From Curtobacterium sp. MCJR17_055 (GTDB lineage Bacteria; Actinomycetota; Actinomycetes; Actinomycetales; Microbacteriaceae), in contig NZ_QKLF01000003.1 of NCBI RefSeq assembly GCF_003224335.1, positions 372,001 through 436,000 of the forward strand: a DNA stretch of 64,000 nucleotides. The letters are read 5' to 3'. This document shows, piece by piece, positions 18,783 through 28,219 of the stretch (the first letter of the stretch is position 1; every line of letters starts with the position of its first letter). Below the pieces are notes generated by a model. The model made no database searches. It worked only from the letters and a program-made list of their open reading frames with translations, and was not told the DNA's origin. A program made the translations under genes and the position numbers.

Positions 18783-19547
18783 TTATTCCTCGTCCTCGTC
18801 GAGCTCGGCCTGCACGTCGGCGGGCACGTCGAAGTTCGCGTACACGTTCTGCACGTCGTCCGAGTCCTCGAGCGCGTCGATGAGCTTGAACACCTTGCGG
18901 GCGGTGTCGGCGTCGACCTCGACCTTGAGGTTCGGCACGAACTCGGCGTCGGCGGAGTCGTAGTCGATCCCTGCGTCCTGCAGGGCCGTGCGTGCCTGGA
19001 CGAGGTCGGACGCCTCGGTGATGACCTCGAAGCCGCCGCCCTGGTCGATGACGTCCTCGACACCCGCGTCGAGCACGGCCGTCATGACGTCGTCCTCGGA
19101 GAGCCCGTCGGTCTTCGTGACCGAGATGACACCCTTGCGGTTGAAGTTGTAGGCGACACTGCCCGGGTCGGCCATGGTGCCGCCGTTGCGCGACATCGCG
19201 GTCCGGACCTCAGCCGCAGCGCGGTTCTTGTTGTCGGTGAGGCACTCGATGAGCAGCGCGACGCCGTTCGGGCCGTAGCCCTCGTACATGATCGTCGTGT
19301 ACTCGATCGACTCACCGGTCAGGCCGGCGCCGCGCTTGACGGCACGGTCGATGTTGTCGTTCGGCACCGAGGTCTTCTTGGCCTTCTGGACCGCGTCGAC
19401 CAGCGTCGGGTTGCCCGACATGTCGGCGCCGCCCATCTTCGCGGCGACCTCGATGTTCTTGATGAGCTTGGCGAACGACTTCGCACGGCGCTGGTCGATG
19501 ACCGCCTTCTTGTGCTTGGTCGTTGCCCACTTGGAATGCCCGGACAC
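18783..19547 (-). CDS. yebC: YebC/PmpR family protein
   Basis: Three-domain protein of 254 aa with the family N-terminus [17 protein letters not shown] and the block [13 protein letters not shown]. Family members have been described as transcriptional regulators and, more recently, as factors relieving ribosome stalling on proline-rich sequences; which applies here is open. GTG start with AAGGAGA five bases upstream; TAGACT (19586-19581) is a likely -10. The adjacency to ruvC is conserved in many bacteria. The C-terminus is acidic. Confidence 0.95.
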   Translation of the reverse strand: MSGHSKWATTKHKKAVIDQRRAKSFAKLIKNIEVAAKMGGADMSGNPTLVDAVQKAKKTSVPNDNIDRAVKRGAGLTGESIEYTTIMYEGYGPNGVALLIECLTDNKNRAAAEVRTAMSRNGGTMADPGSVAYNFNRKGVISVTKTDGLSEDDVMTAVLDAGVEDVIDQGGGFEVITEASDLVQARTALQDAGIDYDSADAEFVPNLKVEVDADTARKVFKLIDALEDSDDVQNVYANFDVPADVQAELDEDEE

Positions 19548-19645
19548 GGTTCTCCTTGCGTCTAGCCGAAAATCCGGTCCAGTCTACCGACCCGGGAGGC
19601 TCGGCCGCCCTCCGCCTCGCTGGCGCGGCCAACCGGCGGCCCGGC

Positions 19646-20245
19646 TCAGGCGGAACGGACCAGGTCGAGGAAGCGCCGGTGGAAGCGGTCCTCCCCCGCG
19701 ACCTCCGGGTGGAAGGCGCTCGCCAGCACGTTGCCCTGCTGCACCGCGACGACCTGCCCGTCGGTCAGCGCCCCGAGCACGCGCACGTCGATGCCGTGCT
19801 CCTCGACCACGGGCGCCCGGATGAACACCGCGTGCACGGGGTCCGCGCCGAGTTCCGGCATCGGGATGTCCGTCTCGAACGAGTCGTTCTGGTTGCCGAA
19901 GGCGTTGCGTCGGACCGTCGTGTCGAGGATCCCGAGCGTGTGCTGCCCGGCGATGCCGTCGGTGATCCGCGCGCTCAGCATGATCATGCCCGCGCAGGTG
20001 CCGTAGGCCGGTAGGCCACCGCGGATGGCATCGGCGAGCGGTTCCGCAAGGCCGAACGTCCGGGACAGCTTGTCCATCACGCTCGACTCACCGCCGGGGA
20101 TGACGACGCCGTCGAGCGCCGCCAACTCCTCCGGACGGCGGAGCGGCACGACGTCGGCGCCGAGCTCCGTGAGGGACGAGATGTGCTCGCGGAAGTCCCC
20201 CTGCAGGGCGAGGACGCCGATCCGGGGCGCGGCGTTACCAGCCAC
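19646..20245 (-). CDS. pdxT: Pyridoxal 5'-phosphate synthase glutaminase subunit PdxT
   Basis: Class I-type glutaminase that feeds ammonia to PdxS. Motifs: [12 protein letters not shown] at the start, GGESS (about residue 50), nucleophile Cys in YGTCAGMIM (about 83), and the His-Glu pair in AFHPEVAGE near the end. The GTG at 20245 gives 199 aa and overlaps the end of pdxS by 11 bases; the alternative ATG at 20314 would overlap it by 80 bases and adds unrelated residues. Confidence 0.94.
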   Translation of the reverse strand: MAGNAAPRIGVLALQGDFREHISSLTELGADVVPLRRPEELAALDGVVIPGGESSVMDKLSRTFGLAEPLADAIRGGLPAYGTCAGMIMLSARITDGIAGQHTLGILDTTVRRNAFGNQNDSFETDIPMPELGADPVHAVFIRAPVVEEHGIDVRVLGALTDGQVVAVQQGNVLASAFHPEVAGEDRFHRRFLDLVRSA

Positions 20246-21152
20246 GCTCGGCGAGACGGTGCGGCGCGGGGACGTCGGCCACGTTGATGCCGACCATCGC
20301 CTCGCCCAGCCCACGCGAGACCTCGGCGATGACCTTCGGGTCGTCGTGGAAGGTCACGGCCTTGACGATCGCCGCGGCGCGCTTGGCCGGGTCACCGGAC
20401 TTGAAGATGCCGGAGCCGACGAACACGCCGTCCGCGCCGAGCTGCATCATCATCGCGGCGTCGGCGGGGGTGGCGACACCACCGGCGGTGAAGAGCACCA
20501 CCGGGAGTGAGCCGGTCTGCGCGACCTCCTTCACGACGTCGTACGGGGCCTGCAGCTCCTTGGCGGCGACGTAGAGCTCGTCCTCCTTGAGGTTCCGCAG
20601 CGCCGCGATCTCCTTCGAGATGGTGCGGATGTGGCGCGTGGCCTCGGACACGTCGCCGGTGCCGGCCTCGCCCTTGGAGCGGATCATGGCCGCGCCCTCG
20701 GTGATGCGGCGGAGGGCCTCGCCGAGGTTCGTCGCACCGCAGACGAAGGGCGTCGTGAAGCCCCACTTGTCGATGTGGTTGACGTAGTCGGCGGGCGAGA
20801 GCACCTCGGACTCGTCGATGTAGTCGACGCCGAGCTCCTGGAGCACCTGGGCCTCGACGAAGTGGCCGATGCGGGCCTTCGCCATGACCGGGATCGACAC
20901 GGCGGCGATGATCTCCTCGATCATCGACGGGTCGGACATGCGGGCGACACCACCCTGCGCACGGATGTCGGCCGGGACGCGCTCGAGGGCCATGACGGCG
21001 GTGGCGCCGGCTTCCTCGGCAATGCGGGCCTGGTCGGCGTCGATCACGTCCATGATGACGCCGCCCTTGAGCATCTCCGCGAGGCCGCGCTTGACGCGTG
21101 AGGACCCGGTGGTCGAAGTGGCGGTGACGGTGCTGGGGGTGCTGTCGCTCAT
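20235..21152 (-). CDS. pdxS: Pyridoxal 5'-phosphate synthase lyase subunit PdxS
   Basis: TIM-barrel synthase that makes PLP from ribose-5-phosphate, glyceraldehyde-3-phosphate and ammonia (DXP-independent route). The barrel starts [11 protein letters not shown] and contains the conserved lysines in [11 protein letters not shown] and in the block [15 protein letters not shown]. The first 20 residues are a Ser/Thr-rich extension. 305 aa is normal. It lies 12 bases downstream of the HIT gene, so thrS-HIT-pdxS-pdxT could be one transcript. Confidence 0.97.
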   Translation of the reverse strand: MSDSTPSTVTATSTTGSSRVKRGLAEMLKGGVIMDVIDADQARIAEEAGATAVMALERVPADIRAQGGVARMSDPSMIEEIIAAVSIPVMAKARIGHFVEAQVLQELGVDYIDESEVLSPADYVNHIDKWGFTTPFVCGATNLGEALRRITEGAAMIRSKGEAGTGDVSEATRHIRTISKEIAALRNLKEDELYVAAKELQAPYDVVKEVAQTGSLPVVLFTAGGVATPADAAMMMQLGADGVFVGSGIFKSGDPAKRAAAIVKAVTFHDDPKVIAEVSRGLGEAMVGINVADVPAPHRLAERGW

Positions 21153-21164
21153 GATCCCCCCAGT

Positions 21165-21743
21165 CTAGTGCTCCGGCCACCCCTCGGCGACGAGTCGACG
21201 GGTCTCGCCGAGCATCTGCGAGAGCGACTTCGTCCGGGCGATGATCGGGAAGAAGTTGGCGTCCGACTGCCACCGCGGCACGATGTGCTGGTGCAGGTGT
21301 GCGGCAACACCGGCGCCGGCGACCTCGCCCTGGTTCATCCCGATGTTGAACCCGTCGCAGTGGGCGACCCGGCGGAGGACCCGCATCGCGGTCTGGGTCA
21401 GCTCGCCGATCTCCTGCAGTTCCTCCGGCGTCACCTCGTCGTAGAGCGGGACGTGTCGGTACGGGCAGACGAGCAGGTGGCCGTTGTTGTACGGGTACAG
21501 GTTGAGCAGCACGTACGCGTGCTCGCCCCGCGCGACGATGAGGGCTTCACGATCGGACTTCCGCGGTGCCTCGCAGAACGGGCAGTCGTCACGGTGCCCG
21601 CGACCCTCGCCCGCCCGGCCGGCGTCGATGTACGCCATCCGGTGCGGGTTCCACAGGCGCTGGAAGGCGTCCGGGACCGCCGCCTGGGTGGCGGCGTCCC
21701 GGATCACCAGCGGGTCGCCCTCGTCGTCGAGCGGGCCGGACAT
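21165..21743 (-). CDS. HIT family nucleotide hydrolase/transferase
   Basis: HIT-domain protein (192 aa) with the histidine triad HLHQHIVPRW at about residues 148-157, the CPFCE zinc-type motif near residue 53, and NNGHLLVCPYRHV. It resembles the mycobacterial AP4A phosphorylase/hydrolase group (Rv2613c-like), which also sits next to thrS and splits diadenosine tetraphosphate, a product of aminoacyl-tRNA synthetases. The ATG shares one base with the thrS stop (TGATG), supporting a functional link. Confidence 0.88.
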   Translation of the reverse strand: MSGPLDDEGDPLVIRDAATQAAVPDAFQRLWNPHRMAYIDAGRAGEGRGHRDDCPFCEAPRKSDREALIVARGEHAYVLLNLYPYNNGHLLVCPYRHVPLYDEVTPEELQEIGELTQTAMRVLRRVAHCDGFNIGMNQGEVAGAGVAAHLHQHIVPRWQSDANFFPIIARTKSLSQMLGETRRLVAEGWPEH

Positions 21744-23773
21744 CAGACCTGCACGCGGTCGCGGATGGCCGTCGTGATGCGCTCGACGGCCTCGTCCACG
21801 GGCACGCCGTTGTCCTGGCGGCCGTCCCGGAACCGGAAGCTGACGGCCCCGGCGTCGCGGTCGTCGCCGCCCGCGATGAGCTGGAACGGCACCTTCGCCT
21901 TGGTGTGCGTTCGGATCTTCTTCTGCATGCGGTCGTCCGAGTGGTCGACCTCGGCGCGCACGCCCTTCGCACGGAGCTTCGCGACCACCTCGTCGAGGTA
22001 GTCGCCGTACTCCTCGGCGACGGGGATCGCGACGACCTGCACCGGGGACAGCCAGACCGGGAACGCCCCCGCGTAGTGCTCGGTCAGGACGCCGAAGAAC
22101 CGCTCGATCGACCCGAACAGGGCACGGTGGATCATCACCGGGCGCTGACGGGTGCCGTCGGCAGCCGTGTACTCGATGCCGAACCGCTCGGGGAGGTTGA
22201 AGTCGAGCTGCACGGTGGACATCTGCCAGGTGCGGCCGATGGCGTCGCGCGCCTGCACGGAGATCTTCGGGCCGTAGAAGGCCGCACCGGCGGGGTCGGC
22301 GACGAGTTCGAGCCCGGACTCCTCGGCGACCTCGCGCAGGGTGTTCGTAGCGACCTCCCAGACCTCGTCGTCGCCGACGTACTTCTCGGGGTCCTTGGTG
22401 GAGAGCTCGAGGTAGAAGTCGTCGAGACCGTAGTCGCGGAGCAGGGACAGCACGAACTGGAGGGTCGTGGTGAGCTCCTCCTTCATCTTCTCCTGCGTGG
22501 TGAAGATGTGCGCGTCGTCCTGGGTCAGGCCACGGACCCGGGTGAGGCCGTGGATGACGCCGGACTTCTCGTTGCGGTAGACCGTGCCGAACTCGAACAT
22601 CCGCAGCGGCAGGTCGCGGTAGGAGCGGGCCTGCGACCGGTACGCCAGGATGTGCATCGGGCAGTTCATGGGCTTGAGGTAGTAGTCCGCGCCCTGTCGG
22701 GTGACGTTGCCGTCCTCGTCCCGCGCCTCGTCCATGTGCATGGGCGGGAACATGCCGTCCTTGTACCACCCGAGGTGACCGGACTGCTCGAACAGGTCGC
22801 CCTTGGTGATGTGCGGCGTGTAGACGAACGAGTAGCCGTTCTCCTCGTGCCGACGACGCGAGTAGTCCTCCATCTCACGGCGGATGATGCCGCCCTTGGG
22901 GTGGAAGATCGCGAGGCCCGAGCCGATCTCGTCGGGGAACGAGAACAGGTCGAGTTCGGCGCCGAGCTTGCGGTGGTCGCGCTTCGCCGCCTCCTCGAGG
23001 CGCACGAGGTACGCCTTGAGCTGGTCCTTGTCGGGCCAGGCGGTGCCGTACACGCGCTGCAGCTGCGGGTTCTTCTCCGACCCGCGCCAGTAGGCGGCGG
23101 CGACGCGCATGAGCTTCGCCGCGTTGCCGATCCACCGGGTGTGCGGGACGTGCGGGCCGCGGCAGAGGTCCTGCCAGACGACCTCGCCGGACTTCGGGTC
23201 GACGTTCTCGTACACGGTGAGCTCGCCCGCGCCGACCTCGACGCTCTCGCCCGAGTCGCCATCGGCAGCGGCGCCCTTCAGGCCGATGAGCTCCTGCTTG
23301 TAGGGCTCCCCCGCCATGAGCTCGCGGGCCTCGCCGTCCGTCACGACCCGGCGGCGGAAGCGCTGGGCCTGCTTGACGATGCGGTCCATGCCCTTCTCGA
23401 TCGCCTTGAGGTCCTCGGGCGTGAAGGGCTCGGCCACGTCGAAGTCGTAGTAGAAGCCGTCGGTGACCGGCGGCCCGATGCCGAGCCTCGCGTCCGGGTT
23501 GATCTGCTGCACCGCCTGCGCGAGCACGTGCGCGGCGGAGTGCCGGAGGATGTCGAGGCCGTCCTGCTCGTCGAGGGTCACCGGCTCGACGACGTCGCCG
23601 GCCGCCACCTCGGCCGCCAGGTCCTTGAGCACACCGGCCACCCGGACGGCGACGACACCGCGGACGCCGTCGAACAGATCGGTGCCCGTCGTGGTCGTCG
23701 TCGCGGTGCGGGGCTCGGGTGCCTGGGGCACGTCGGCGGGCTCGGCGGGTTCTGCGGCGACTGACTCGGTCAC
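21743..23773 (-). CDS. thrS: Threonyl-tRNA synthetase
   Basis: Class II aminoacyl-tRNA synthetase. The order is an N-terminal TGS-like region, editing domain ([11 protein letters not shown] near residue 80 and a later CRGPHVP), catalytic core with zinc-binding Cys in KPMNCPMHI, motif 2 in [15 protein letters not shown], motif 3 in [13 protein letters not shown], and an anticodon-binding domain. I chose the GTG at 23773 (676 aa) because GAGGAG precedes it by ten bases and the -10 box at 23814-23809 lies upstream; the longer TTG start at 23809 would overlap that box. The first 25 residues are a Pro/Glu/Thr-rich leader. Confidence 0.95.
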   Translation of the reverse strand: MTESVAAEPAEPADVPQAPEPRTATTTTTGTDLFDGVRGVVAVRVAGVLKDLAAEVAAGDVVEPVTLDEQDGLDILRHSAAHVLAQAVQQINPDARLGIGPPVTDGFYYDFDVAEPFTPEDLKAIEKGMDRIVKQAQRFRRRVVTDGEARELMAGEPYKQELIGLKGAAADGDSGESVEVGAGELTVYENVDPKSGEVVWQDLCRGPHVPHTRWIGNAAKLMRVAAAYWRGSEKNPQLQRVYGTAWPDKDQLKAYLVRLEEAAKRDHRKLGAELDLFSFPDEIGSGLAIFHPKGGIIRREMEDYSRRRHEENGYSFVYTPHITKGDLFEQSGHLGWYKDGMFPPMHMDEARDEDGNVTRQGADYYLKPMNCPMHILAYRSQARSYRDLPLRMFEFGTVYRNEKSGVIHGLTRVRGLTQDDAHIFTTQEKMKEELTTTLQFVLSLLRDYGLDDFYLELSTKDPEKYVGDDEVWEVATNTLREVAEESGLELVADPAGAAFYGPKISVQARDAIGRTWQMSTVQLDFNLPERFGIEYTAADGTRQRPVMIHRALFGSIERFFGVLTEHYAGAFPVWLSPVQVVAIPVAEEYGDYLDEVVAKLRAKGVRAEVDHSDDRMQKKIRTHTKAKVPFQLIAGGDDRDAGAVSFRFRDGRQDNGVPVDEAVERITTAIRDRVQV

Positions 23774-23808
23774 GATGGTGGGACTCCTCGATCGGATTGG
23801 GTGCGTCA

Positions 23809-23814
23809 AGACTA
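23809..23814 (-). promoter_or_regulatory. Putative -10 element of thrS
   Basis: TAGTCT on the minus strand, about 36 bases before the chosen GTG. Transcription would start near 23802 and leave a short leader holding the GAGGAG site. No T-box structure fits in so short a leader. Confidence 0.5.
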
Positions 23815-23872
23815 GTGCGGGCGCGGTCGCCGGACGGCACCGGCGCCGACCCGCGGAGTCCGTCGCCGAGGC

Positions 23873-24415
23873 TCAGGCCGGCACGGCGCCGAGGGTGGTG
23901 ACGGGCAGACGCGGTTCGAGCCGCTCGCGGCCGGACAGCCCGTCGAGTTCGATCAGGGCGGCGAACCCGATCGCCTCGTACCCCGCGCGCTCGAGCAGCG
24001 TCACGGTCGCGGCCGCCGTGCCCCCGGTGGCGAGGACGTCGTCGACGACGAGCACCCGGGTGCCGGGTTCGAGCTGGCCGGGGCGCAACTCGAGTTCGGC
24101 CTCCCCGTACTCGAGCGCGTACTGCTCGCTGAGCACCTCGCCGGGCAGCTTGCCGGCCTTGCGCACGGTCAGGACGCCGACCTGGTGCTGCGCCGCGATG
24201 CCGCCGGCGAGGGCGAACCCGCGCGCCTCGATGCCGGCGACGGCCGCGAAACCCGCACCCACCGCGAACGGTGCGGCGAGGGCCTCACAGACGCGCCCGA
24301 AGGCGATCGGATCGGCGAACACCGGCGTCACGTCACGGAACAGCACGCCCGGCTTCGGGAAGTCGGGGACGATCTGGGTGAGGCGCTCGACGAGGGCAGC
24401 GGCGGTCTCCTTCAT
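23873..24415 (-). CDS. apt: Adenine phosphoribosyltransferase
   Basis: Converts adenine and PRPP to AMP. The PRPP-binding loop VLVVDDVLATGGT is at about residues 125-137, preceded by the family motifs FPKPGVLFRDVTP (20-32) and AGIEARGFALAG (62-73). At 180 aa it is of normal size. The ATG at 24415 has a TACGGT box seven bases upstream, suggesting a leaderless transcript. In many actinobacteria apt follows secDF and precedes rel; here it lies elsewhere in the same block, upstream of thrS. Confidence 0.93.
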   Translation of the reverse strand: MKETAAALVERLTQIVPDFPKPGVLFRDVTPVFADPIAFGRVCEALAAPFAVGAGFAAVAGIEARGFALAGGIAAQHQVGVLTVRKAGKLPGEVLSEQYALEYGEAELELRPGQLEPGTRVLVVDDVLATGGTAAATVTLLERAGYEAIGFAALIELDGLSGRERLEPRLPVTTLGAVPA

Positions 24416-24422
24416 GCCGTCA

Positions 24423-24428
24423 ACCGTA
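24423..24428 (-). promoter_or_regulatory. -10 element of a leaderless apt promoter
   Basis: TACGGT on the minus strand with seven bases to the apt ATG at 24415. Confidence 0.6.
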
Positions 24429-24478
24429 CGGGCCAACGGGGGTGCGGCCAGGACGCCGACCGGCCGGCTGGAGTCGGG

Positions 24479-24514
24479 CGGGAGGCGCGGGACGGATCGG
24501 TCCCGCGCCTCCCG
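24479..24514 (-). terminator. Hairpin terminator downstream of the small 24538-24783 gene
   Basis: Perfect 15-bp stem, CGGGAGGCGCGGGAC (24479-24493) with GTCCCGCGCCTCCCG (24500-24514), loop GGATCG. It belongs to the same GGGAGGC-type hairpin family seen at 4106 and 43839. Confidence 0.8.
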
Positions 24515-24537
24515 TCCGCTGGTCGCCACCGGGCGAC

Positions 24538-24783
24538 TCAGCGCCACTGCCGTGGTCCGGTGACGAGGAGCAGCCACTCGGCCTCACGGACGAGACGCGC
24601 CTCGTGCTCGCACTGCCGGCGGAGTTCCTCGGCCGGGTCGATCTCGTGGGGCTGTCGCCGCGTGCGGCGGCTCCACACGATGAGGGCGAGTCCGAGCCGG
24701 AGCGCCAGACGGTCCGGCAGTGACACCGGCCGGGGCGCGCCGGTGGGCGGCCGGACGGGTCGGAGGAGGGTCTTCGATGACAT
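24538..24783 (-). CDS. Small hypothetical protein (81 aa)
   Basis: A short protein with an Arg/Pro-rich start, one amphipathic-hydrophobic stretch PDRLALRLGLALIVWSRRTRR (about residues 23-43) and a charged helical second half (EELRRQCEHEARLVREAEWL). Proteins with this LALRLGLALIxWSRR pattern occur widely in Microbacteriaceae from memory, but no function is known. The ATG at 24783 is weakly supported by GAGAAC upstream. A strong terminator follows the stop by 23 bases, and two 13-bp direct repeats lie 17-48 bases upstream of the start. Confidence 0.6.
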   Translation of the reverse strand: MSSKTLLRPVRPPTGAPRPVSLPDRLALRLGLALIVWSRRTRRQPHEIDPAEELRRQCEHEARLVREAEWLLLVTGPRQWR

Positions 24784-25479
24784 GGTGTTCTCATTTCAGG
24801 GGATTGCCGGAGATCCACGGGATTGCCGGAGGAAGGGTCGACGGAATGACCCGGGAAACGGGTCGGGGAATGACCTGCTGCATTTCGTCGACGATGCCCC
24901 GGAGGGCGCGACGGAACACCTCGATCAATGCATGCGGATCCGTTTCTGCATGCGTGCGAGATGCCAGCAGGTCCGGGAACGAACGCGCCGTCCCGTCACC
25001 TGGACCGACTCGACGGCGCCGACCGTCGACGACGTCGACGGCGGTGCCGGGCTCGGCTCGGGGACACCCCTCGGAGGAGCGACCGGCGACTGCGGACCAG
25101 CGAGCCGGTCCGACAGCACGGGGCGGTCGGCCTGCTCGGCTCGTCAGCGCCGGCGGTCAGTGCCGCCGGAGCAGCACATCCACGAGGAGGTCGGACCGGG
25201 CATCGAGCACGAGCAGTGGCTCAGCGTACGAGCCCGTCAGACGGGAGGACGGTCCGGTCAGCAGGAACCGGAGACGGGACCGGTGGTTCCACGGAATGCC
25301 CGGAACGGCGTGAGTGTGGTGATCAATGTCGGCCCCCTTTCGGCACGGTTCTGCGGTCGCTCGGACCTTCGGATTCCCGACGCGTCGGAATTCCGTTCGC
25401 GTCGGGAGAACACTATCCAGACGCAGGAGGACTCCGCAACCCTTCCCCCGGCATTCCGTGGAATTGCATTCCCGAACAC
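24784..25479. other. About 0.7 kb without a convincing gene
   Basis: Both strands carry only short reading frames with no recognisable domain. It holds two direct repeats (24800-24831), an inverted repeat GACCCG-GGAAA-CGGGTC (24848-24864), and on the minus strand an AAAGGGGG ribosome-site-like stretch near 25340 followed by ATTG. In that place a TTG would open 22 codons and an ATT about 56 codons ending at 25157. The stretch near 25370-25480 has more A+T than its surroundings. It could contain a promoter region, a small RNA or a very short peptide gene; I cannot decide. Confidence 0.5.
24800..24831 (-). repeat. Two 13-bp direct repeats upstream of the 81-aa gene
   Basis: GGGATTGCCGGAG occurs at 24800-24812 and 24819-24831, 19 bp centre to centre (close to two helical turns). 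The position, 17-48 bases before the ATG at 24783, fits an operator or activator site. Confidence 0.5.
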
Positions 25480-25522
25480 ACGACGAAGCCCCCGGCACCG
25501 ATGGTGCCGGGGGCTTCGTCGT
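25480..25522 (-). terminator. Strong terminator of the Clp ATPase gene
   Basis: Perfect 20-bp stem (25480-25499 with 25503-25522) containing CGAAGCCCCCGG/CCGGGGGCTTCG and a three-base loop GAT, starting nine bases after the clp stop. Confidence 0.88.
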
Positions 25523-25531
25523 GGGGAGTCG

Positions 25532-28123
25532 CTAGACCGCGACGGATGCGTCGACCAGTGCGACGACCTCGTCGTCCACGACGTCGATGCGGACCGTGAC
25601 GCCGTCGTCCGTGGCGCCCTCGACCACCAGCTCCGCGATGCGGTCGTCGACCTCGCGCTGGATGAGACGACGGAGCGGACGGGCGCCGTACTCCGGCTCG
25701 TAGCCGTGCTCGGCGAGCCAGTCGGTCGCCGACTCGGACACCGAGAGCACCATGCCCTGCGCCGCCAGCCGGAGCGCCGTGTCCTGCAGGAGCAGCGACA
25801 CGATCGAGCGCAGCTGCCCGCGCTCGAGCTTGCGGAACAGCACGATCTCGTCGATCCGGTTGATGAACTCCGGCCGCATCGACTCGCGCAGCCTGCCCAT
25901 CACGCGGTTGCGGAGGTCGTCCTCGGCGTAGCCGCCGTCGGCCGCCACCGAGAAGCCGAGCGCACCCGAGCGGGACGCGAGGAACTCCGACCCGATGTTC
26001 GAGGTCATGATGACCACGGTGTTCCGGAAGTCGACCGTCCGGCCCTGTCCGTCGGTGAGCCGTCCGTCGTCGAGCACCTGCAGGAGCAGGTTGAACACGT
26101 CCGGGTGCGCCTTCTCGACCTCGTCGAGCAGGATCACCGAGTACGGGTTCCGACGGACGCGCTCGGTCAGCTGCCCGGCCTCGTCGTAGCCGACGTACCC
26201 CGGAGGGGCACCGACGAGTCGCGAGACCGTGTGGCGTTCGCCGAACTCGCTCATGTCGAAGCGGAGCATCGCCGACTCGTCCCCGAACAGCGACGAGGCC
26301 AGCGCCTTGGCGAGCTCGGTCTTGCCGACACCGGTCGGTCCGAGGAACAGGAAGCTGCCGACCGGGCGACGCGGGTCGCCCATCCCGGTGCGACTGCGTC
26401 GGACCGCCTTCGCGATCGCCCGCACGGCGTCGTCCTGGCCGACCACGCGGTCGTGCAGCTCGGACTCCAGGCCCGCGAGGCGGGTCTTGTCGGCCGACCC
26501 GAGGCGGGTCACCGGGATCCCGGTGGCGCGGGACACCACGGCTGCGATGTCCGCCTCGGTGATGACGTCGTCCGCGGCGTGCGGTCGGGACGACCGGGCG
26601 ACCTCGCCCGTGTCGGCGGCGGTGATCCGGGCCTCCAGTCCGGCGATCTCGTCGCGGAGGTCGGACGCCTCCTCGTACTGCTCCTCGGCGACGGCGCGGT
26701 CCTTGCGGGCCGTGAGGTCGGCGACCTCGGCCCGGAGCGCGTCGACGTCGACGTCGCCCGACCGGGCGAGGCGACGGCGGGCACCGGCTTGGTCGATGAG
26801 GTCGATGGCCTTGTCCGGCAGGTGCCGGTCGGTCACGTAGCGGTGCGAGAGCTCGACGGCCGCTCGGAGCGCCTCGTCGGAGTACGTCACGCCGTGGTGC
26901 TCGGCGTAGCGGGGGCTGAGACCGGTGAGGATCGCGACCGCGTCCTCCAAGCTCGGCTCCCCCACCGTCACGGGCTGGAAGCGACGCTCGAGTGCGGCGT
27001 CCTTCTCGATGCGGCGGTACTCCTTCAGCGTCGTCGCGCCGACGAGGTGCAGGTCACCGCGGGCGAGGCGCGGCTTGAGGATGTTGCCGGCGTCCATCGA
27101 ACCGCCCTCGCCGCCACCACCGGCGCCGACGACGGTGTGCAGCTCGTCGACGAAGACGATGAGCTCGTCCGCGTGCGCGGCGATCTCGTCCATCGCCTTG
27201 GTCAGGCGCTCCTCGAAGTCACCGCGGTACCGGGTGCCGGCGAGCATGCCGGGCAGGTCGAGCGCGACGACGCGCTTGCCCTGCAGCAGGGCCGGGACGT
27301 CGCCGTCGACGATGCGCTGGGCGAGTCCCTCGACGATGGCGGTCTTGCCGACGCCGGGCTCGCCGATGAGGACGGGGTTGTTCTTGGTGCGGCGGAGCAG
27401 GATCTCGACGGCCTGCTCGATCTCGTCGGCGCGGCCGATCACCGGGTCGATGCGGCCGTCACGAGCGCGTGCCGTGAGGTCGGTGCCGTACTGGTCGAGC
27501 GTCGGGGTCTCCGACTGCTGGTCCTGGTCGGCGGTGGTGGTGCCGGGCATGGGTCGCCCCTCTCGTGCGGCCTCGGCCGCGTCGTGCGCGTAGGACTGCA
27601 TCACCTGCGGGGTGACGCCGGCGCTCGCGAGGAGTTGCCCCGCGACGGTGTCCTGGTCGGTGACGAGCGCGAAGAAGACGTGCTCGGGGTCGGTGTACGT
27701 GCTGCCGAACCCGCGCGCGGCCTGGGTGGCCTCGAGCAGGATCCGTTGCGCGGACGGGGTCAGGGCCGGGCGACCCTCGACACGGTCACCCGACGGCATC
27801 GGGAGGCGCTGTTCGACCTCGGCGGCGAACCGCTCGGGGTCGGCACCCGCGGACCGGAGGACGGCCGCGAAGGGCTCGGTGCCGACGAGCACGTGCAGCA
27901 CGTGCAGCGCGTCGATCTCGTGCTGCCCCTGCTCGACGGCGTACGCGGCCGTCTGCTGGAGCAGCTCGTGGGTGCGCCGGCTGAGGAGCCGGGTGATGTC
28001 GACCGGCCGTCCGAACGGCACGGACCGCTGGGACTGACCGGGGTTCTGCGAAGCCGCGAGCAGTCGTGCGAGGAACTCGTCGAACGAGTCGTTGCCGCCG
28101 GTCGGGCCGAACGTCTGTGGCAA
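25532..28123 (-). CDS. ClpC-type AAA+ chaperone/protease ATPase subunit
   Basis: Double-ring Hsp100 ATPase of 863 aa. N-terminal Clp_N repeats (about 45-185) follow a 45-residue extension; AAA1 has Walker A GEPGVGKTAIVEGL and Walker B VFVDELHTVVGAG; AAA2 has GPTGVGKTELAKAL and ILLDEVEKAH. The middle region is short and contains a UvrB/C-like motif (AEEQYEEASDLRDEIAGLE, about 470-488) instead of the long ClpB coiled coil, which points to the ClpC group. GALGFSV near residue 695 could be the ClpP-docking LGF loop. AGGAGG lies about seven bases before the ATG, and a HAIR operator lies just upstream, so heat-shock control by HspR is likely. It is monocistronic. Confidence 0.88.
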   Translation of the reverse strand: MPQTFGPTGGNDSFDEFLARLLAASQNPGQSQRSVPFGRPVDITRLLSRRTHELLQQTAAYAVEQGQHEIDALHVLHVLVGTEPFAAVLRSAGADPERFAAEVEQRLPMPSGDRVEGRPALTPSAQRILLEATQAARGFGSTYTDPEHVFFALVTDQDTVAGQLLASAGVTPQVMQSYAHDAAEAAREGRPMPGTTTADQDQQSETPTLDQYGTDLTARARDGRIDPVIGRADEIEQAVEILLRRTKNNPVLIGEPGVGKTAIVEGLAQRIVDGDVPALLQGKRVVALDLPGMLAGTRYRGDFEERLTKAMDEIAAHADELIVFVDELHTVVGAGGGGEGGSMDAGNILKPRLARGDLHLVGATTLKEYRRIEKDAALERRFQPVTVGEPSLEDAVAILTGLSPRYAEHHGVTYSDEALRAAVELSHRYVTDRHLPDKAIDLIDQAGARRRLARSGDVDVDALRAEVADLTARKDRAVAEEQYEEASDLRDEIAGLEARITAADTGEVARSSRPHAADDVITEADIAAVVSRATGIPVTRLGSADKTRLAGLESELHDRVVGQDDAVRAIAKAVRRSRTGMGDPRRPVGSFLFLGPTGVGKTELAKALASSLFGDESAMLRFDMSEFGERHTVSRLVGAPPGYVGYDEAGQLTERVRRNPYSVILLDEVEKAHPDVFNLLLQVLDDGRLTDGQGRTVDFRNTVVIMTSNIGSEFLASRSGALGFSVAADGGYAEDDLRNRVMGRLRESMRPEFINRIDEIVLFRKLERGQLRSIVSLLLQDTALRLAAQGMVLSVSESATDWLAEHGYEPEYGARPLRRLIQREVDDRIAELVVEGATDDGVTVRIDVVDDEVVALVDASVAV

Positions 28124-28140
28124 AGGGACCTCCTGAGGAA

Positions 28141-28161
28141 CTTGAGTGCCTTCGGCTCAAT
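28141..28161. promoter_or_regulatory. HAIR-type operator (HspR binding site)
   Basis: CTTGAGT (28141-28147), seven bases, then GCTCAAT (28155-28161). The HspR consensus is CTTGAGT-N7-ACTCAAG: one half is perfect and the other matches at five of seven positions. It starts 17 bases upstream of the clp ATG, just beyond the AGGAGG site, where bound repressor would block transcription. Confidence 0.75.
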
Positions 28162-28219
28162 GCAACGCAGGAGGGCCGCGGTCATTCCCGTGTCCGGGAA
28201 GAAGTTGCGGCGAGTCGAC

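Noticed and set aside
23774-23809. TTG start of thrS at 23809
   Set aside because: It overlaps the -10 box and has no ribosome site; the GTG at 23773 follows GAGGAG.
25157-25498. 113-codon minus-strand frame between clp and the 81-aa gene
   Set aside because: Starts inside the clp terminator and shows no domain; only its last part follows a possible ribosome site, so it is kept as a doubtful element in the findings.
25532-28123. Clp gene as ClpB
   Set aside because: The long ClpB middle coiled coil is absent; the middle region is short with a UvrB/C-like motif.
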